Shown piece by piece: positions 5,845 to 7,654 of a stretch of 7,654 nt of DNA. This DNA is from Deltaproteobacteria bacterium (GTDB lineage Bacteria > Myxococcota_A > UBA9160 > JAFDET01). Under the pieces are notes generated by a model, which ran no database searches, was not told the origin of the DNA, and saw only the letters and a list, made by a program, of their open reading frames with translations. The stretch is taken from NCBI GenBank assembly GCA_019310195.1, contig JAFDET010000150.1, positions 1 through 7,654 on the forward strand, read 5' to 3'. A program made the position numbers and the translations under genes. Every line of letters starts with the position of its first letter. The first letter of the stretch is position 1.

Positions 5845-5905
5845 CTGCTTCCTCCCGTGGACCCGCAGAAGCTCATGCTATACCGGACGCCCGGGAGGGT
5901 CCGCC
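5845..5905. promoter_or_regulatory. Divergent promoter region between the dehydrogenase and yjbQ
   Basis: This 61-base gap holds both 5' ends. A single AT-containing core, ATGCTATACC (5875-5884), can serve as a -10 on either strand: TGCTATACC reading right (extended -10-like) and TATAGC reading left. Ribosome sites flank it on each side: GGGAGG on the minus strand at 5851-5856 and GGGAGGG on the plus strand at 5893-5899. Shared or mutually exclusive transcription is plausible. No clear -35 elements or operator repeats are seen. Confidence 0.4.
5893..5899 (+). promoter_or_regulatory. Ribosome binding site deciding the yjbQ start
   Basis: GGGAGGG lies six bases before the ATG at 5906 and identifies it, rather than any upstream in-frame codon, as the start. 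Confidence 0.65.
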
Positions 5906-6319
5906 ATGAGCCCGGTCATGAGCCTGGAGTGCCGGGTCTCGGGGAAGGGGCTTCACGAGATCACCGCCTCCGTCAGCGCCGCAGTGGCGCGGCTGGGCAT
6001 CGCCGAGGGGCTGTGCACGCTGTACATCGCGCACACGTCGGCGAGCCTGCTGATCCAGGAGAACGCCGACCCGTCGGTGCAGCGCGACCTGGAGCGCTGG
6101 CTCGACCGTCTGGTGCCGGAGGGGGACGCGCTCTACACCCACACCTCCGAAGGCCCCGACGACATGCCGGCGCACATCAAGGCCGCCCTGACCGCCACCT
6201 CCCAGGCCATCCCGATCGTGGGCGGTCGGCTCGCCCTGGGTACGTGGCAGGGGATCTACCTGTGGGAGCATCGCCGCCACCGGGGAACCCGGCGCGTGGT
6301 TCTCCACGTAGGCGGCTAG
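5906..6319 (+). CDS. yjbQ: YjbQ/UPF0047 family protein (secondary thiamine-phosphate synthase enzyme family)
   Basis: A 137-residue protein of the widespread YjbQ family. Escherichia coli YjbQ has weak thiamine-phosphate synthase activity, but the physiological role is unsettled. Visible family features are 'IAHTSASLLIQENADPSV' (41-58), Asp61, His79 in 'YTHTSEGPDDMPAHIKA', and the C-terminal signature 'LGTWQGIYLWEHR' (111-123). The conserved His and Asp/Glu residues are thought to form a metal-binding site. The family is about 130-140 residues long, so the protein is complete. The open frame extends far upstream, but the ATG at 5906 is the start because GGGAGGG ends six bases before it and everything upstream overlaps the divergent dehydrogenase. 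A second ATG at 5918 is less well placed. The stop codon overlaps the stop of the convergent crotonase gene. No thiamine genes or TPP riboswitch are visible nearby. Confidence 0.92.
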   Translation: MSPVMSLECRVSGKGLHEITASVSAAVARLGIAEGLCTLYIAHTSASLLIQENADPSVQRDLERWLDRLVPEGDALYTHTSEGPDDMPAHIKAALTATSQAIPIVGGRLALGTWQGIYLWEHRRHRGTRRVVLHVGG

Positions 6320-7092
6320 CGGGACTGCGTGCGGCCGCGTTCCTGCACGACGCGTCGCCGGGCCGCCACCTCCTCCGCGGAGATGCCGCGCGCCGCGGCG
6401 GCGCGCCTCTCGATGCTGCGCCCCTCGCCATAGGTGGCGGCGAAGCCCTCGTCGATGACGCGCTTGTAGGCCCGCATGACCTCGGGGACGCAGGACAGCA
6501 TGTCCTGGGCCAGCTCGGTGCAGGCCGGAAGCAGCGCCTCGGGCTCCACGACGCGGGTGAGCAGCCCCCAGGCGCACGCCTCCTCGGCGCCCAGGAAGTT
6601 GCCGGTCAGCGACAGTGCCTTGGCGCGCTGGATGCCCACCAGACGCGAGAGCTTCTGGGAGAGCCCCCAGCCGGGCATGATGCCGACCCGTGCGTGGGTA
6701 TCGGCAAAGCGCGCGTGGCGGGAGCCGACGAGCACGTCGCAGGCCAGCGCCAGCTCGAAGCCTCCGGTGATGGCCACACCGTTGATCCCGCCCACGATGG
6801 GCCGATCCAGGGCCTCCATGGTCCGGATCAGCTCGTAACCGCTGTCTCCGGCGTCCTGCTCCACCGCTGTCTCGCCGGACAGCTCCTTGAGGTCGAGCCC
6901 TGCGCAGAAGGCCCGCTCCCCGGCTCCGGTCAGGACCACCGCGCCCACCTCCTCGTCCTGGGCGATCTCCCGGAAGGCGTGCGTGAGCGCCGCGCGCAGG
7001 CCTTGGGACAGGGCGTTCATGGACCGGGGGCGATTCAGGGTCAGGGTCGCGATCTGATCGCGCTTCTCGACGAGCAGGACGGGGTCGGACAT
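6316..7092 (-). CDS. Crotonase-family protein (enoyl-CoA hydratase/isomerase-like), atypical active site
   Basis: A 258-residue protein of the enoyl-CoA hydratase/isomerase superfamily, the usual length. The acyl-CoA/oxyanion-hole segments are present: 'AFCAGLDLKEL' (61-71) and 'INGVAITGGFELALACD' (103-119). Glu113 corresponds to the first catalytic Glu of mitochondrial hydratase (Glu144 in the rat enzyme). The position of the second one (rat Glu164) is His133 in 'FADTHARVGIMPGWG', a motif I also associate with actinobacterial EchA-type paralogues. Classical syn-hydration needs both glutamates, so simple crotonyl-CoA hydratase activity is doubtful; isomerase or another acyl-CoA reaction is possible. 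I start it at the ATG at 7092: GGAGG lies eight bases upstream, whereas the ATG at 7116 has no ribosome site and adds eight residues encoded by that very site. It is a single gene, convergent with yjbQ (stop codons overlap) and divergent from the membrane protein. Confidence 0.9.
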   Translation of the reverse strand: MSDPVLLVEKRDQIATLTLNRPRSMNALSQGLRAALTHAFREIAQDEEVGAVVLTGAGERAFCAGLDLKELSGETAVEQDAGDSGYELIRTMEALDRPIVGGINGVAITGGFELALACDVLVGSRHARFADTHARVGIMPGWGLSQKLSRLVGIQRAKALSLTGNFLGAEEACAWGLLTRVVEPEALLPACTELAQDMLSCVPEVMRAYKRVIDEGFAATYGEGRSIERRAAAARGISAEEVAARRRVVQERGRTQSR

Positions 7093-7100
7093 GGGGAGCT

Positions 7101-7105
7101 CCTCC
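7101..7105 (-). promoter_or_regulatory. Ribosome binding site deciding the crotonase start
   Basis: GGAGG on the minus strand is eight bases before the ATG at 7092. It lies inside the reading frame that would begin at 7116, arguing against that longer start. It partly overlaps a GGAGCTCC palindrome (7094-7101). Confidence 0.6.
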
Positions 7106-7173
7106 GCCCCGAACATAGGCGAGGACGGCCCTGCGGCCCCTCAACGCAGCCCCCGGGACGGCCGATGCACGTT
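7106..7173. promoter_or_regulatory. Divergent intergenic region with spaced direct repeats
   Basis: This lies between the crotonase and the membrane-protein gene. GGACGGCC occurs twice (7123-7130 and 7156-7163), 33 bases apart start to start, close to three helical turns. Between the copies a short stem can form: CTGCG (7131-7135) with CGCAG (7145-7149). A TATGTT on the minus strand (7112-7117) could be a crotonase -10. These could be binding sites for a regulator, but 8-base repeats are not rare in DNA this GC-rich. Confidence 0.25.
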
Positions 7174-7180
7174 GAGGAGG
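7174..7180 (+). promoter_or_regulatory. Ribosome binding site of the membrane-protein gene
   Basis: GAGGAGG lies five bases before the GTG at 7186. The ATG at 7184 is in another frame and is followed at once by TGA, so it cannot be used. An in-frame ATG at 7165 would place this site inside the coding region. Confidence 0.5.
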
Positions 7181-7185
7181 CCTAT

Positions 7186-7654
7186 GTGAACCTGCCCGTC
7201 CTCATCGCCCTGCTGGCTGCGACGATCGGAGCCGCCTCCGCCGCCGCCATCGTTGCGCTGGGACCGGGAGTCCGAGCCAACCAGCTCGCCGGCCTGTTGC
7301 TGACCGGTGTGGCTTGGTGGGCCATGGGCGACGTGCTGCGGCTGCTGGCGCCCGACGCTTCGTGGGCGCTGCACGCGGCCGAGGTGTCGGCGCCAGGCTG
7401 GATCTTCATGGGGCCGCTGGCGCTGCATCTGGCCTCGGTCATGCGGGCTCCCGCCGGCGCCTGGGCGCGCCCCCTGGTGCCCTGGTCCTACGCGCTGTTC
7501 GGCGCCTTCCTCGCCGGGGCCTGGCTCGCGCCCGGCTGGATGTTCGAGAAGGTCATCCGCGAGCCGGACGGCTGGGTGGTCGTCCCGGGCCCGGGCGTGA
7601 TCGTCGTGATGCTGGCGACCCTCGTCCACGTGGTGCCCGTGGCCGCCTACGGGG
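7186..7654 (+). CDS. Multi-pass membrane protein, N-terminal part (7TM sensor-like region)
   Basis: An open frame runs off the right edge; 156 residues are visible. About five hydrophobic segments can be placed: 4-26, 34-54, 67-87, 96-116 and 133-154, separated by short loops, one of them with a charged 'EKVIREPDGW'. Spacing and composition resemble the 7TM input region found at the N-terminus of some bacterial sensor histidine kinases and diguanylate cyclases. The signalling domain that would prove this is outside the window, so function is uncertain; a transporter or other polytopic membrane protein is possible. I start it at GTG 7186 because GAGGAGG is five bases upstream. The in-frame ATG at 7165 would add seven residues (MHVEEAY) and has only a weak GGGACGG before it. 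The gene is divergent from the crotonase. Confidence 0.6.
   Translation, partial: MNLPVLIALLAATIGAASAAAIVALGPGVRANQLAGLLLTGVAWWAMGDVLRLLAPDASWALHAAEVSAPGWIFMGPLALHLASVMRAPAGAWARPLVPWSYALFGAFLAGAWLAPGWMFEKVIREPDGWVVVPGPGVIVVMLATLVHVVPVAAYG

Noticed and set aside
5906..6319. Thiamine operon or TPP riboswitch associated with the YjbQ protein
   Set aside because: No thi genes and no room or sequence for a TPP riboswitch in the 61-base upstream gap.
5873..7144. Minus-strand open frame of 423 codons spanning the crotonase and yjbQ
   Set aside because: It is out of frame with the crotonase, very rich in Arg and Gly, and covers yjbQ antisense; both of the latter have clear family signatures.
7141..7629. 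Minus-strand open frame near the right end
   Set aside because: The opposite strand encodes a hydrophobic multi-pass protein with a good ribosome site; the His/Gln/Gly-rich minus translation is a shadow.
1..7654. CRISPR array, tRNA/rRNA genes, phage or defence genes
   Set aside because: No regularly spaced repeats, no tRNA or rRNA sequence recognised, and no phage or defence domains in any supported gene.

Overview
This is a GC-rich (roughly 70% by eye), gene-dense bacterial window with nine protein-coding genes and almost no non-coding DNA. Codon use is strongly GC-biased throughout, so most long open frames opposite or across the genes are shadows. A probable lipobox lipoprotein, an NfeD protein and an Escherichia coli-type LysA point to a Gram-negative bacterium of the wider Proteobacteria/Myxococcota/Desulfobacterota kind. 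That placement is inference, because no rRNA or strong phylogenetic marker is present.

Layout, left to right. (1) 1-1042, minus strand: a dienelactone-hydrolase-family enzyme followed by a lysophospholipid acyltransferase-like gene (cut by the left edge), coupled by an ATGA overlap. (2) 1185-3073, plus strand: a CCA tRNA nucleotidyltransferase/poly(A) polymerase-family gene coupled by another ATGA overlap to an unrecognised small lipoprotein. (3) 3070-3237: a 168-bp palindromic element with perfect 24-bp terminal inverted repeats, very probably a non-autonomous mobile element (MITE-like), inserted at the lipoprotein stop codon just upstream of lysA. (4) 3272-4504, plus: lysA, diaminopimelate decarboxylase. 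(5) 4514-5844, minus: a short-chain dehydrogenase of the HSD17B4/MFE-2 type followed by a short NfeD-like membrane protein. (6) 5906-6319, plus: a YjbQ/UPF0047 protein. (7) 6316-7092, minus: a crotonase-family (enoyl-CoA hydratase/isomerase-like) protein that lacks one of the two classical catalytic glutamates. (8) 7186-7654, plus: the start of a multi-pass membrane protein resembling 7TM sensor regions, cut by the right edge.

The genes are mainly housekeeping (tRNA 3'-end maturation, the last step of lysine synthesis) plus acyl-CoA/lipid metabolism (SDR, crotonase, acyltransferase, hydrolase). They do not form one dedicated pathway, and there is no sign of a defence system, CRISPR array, phage or new multigene system. 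The feature most worth following is the palindromic element at 3070-3237. Secondary points are the apparently leaderless or very short-leader starts of cca and lysA, and the altered active site of the crotonase.
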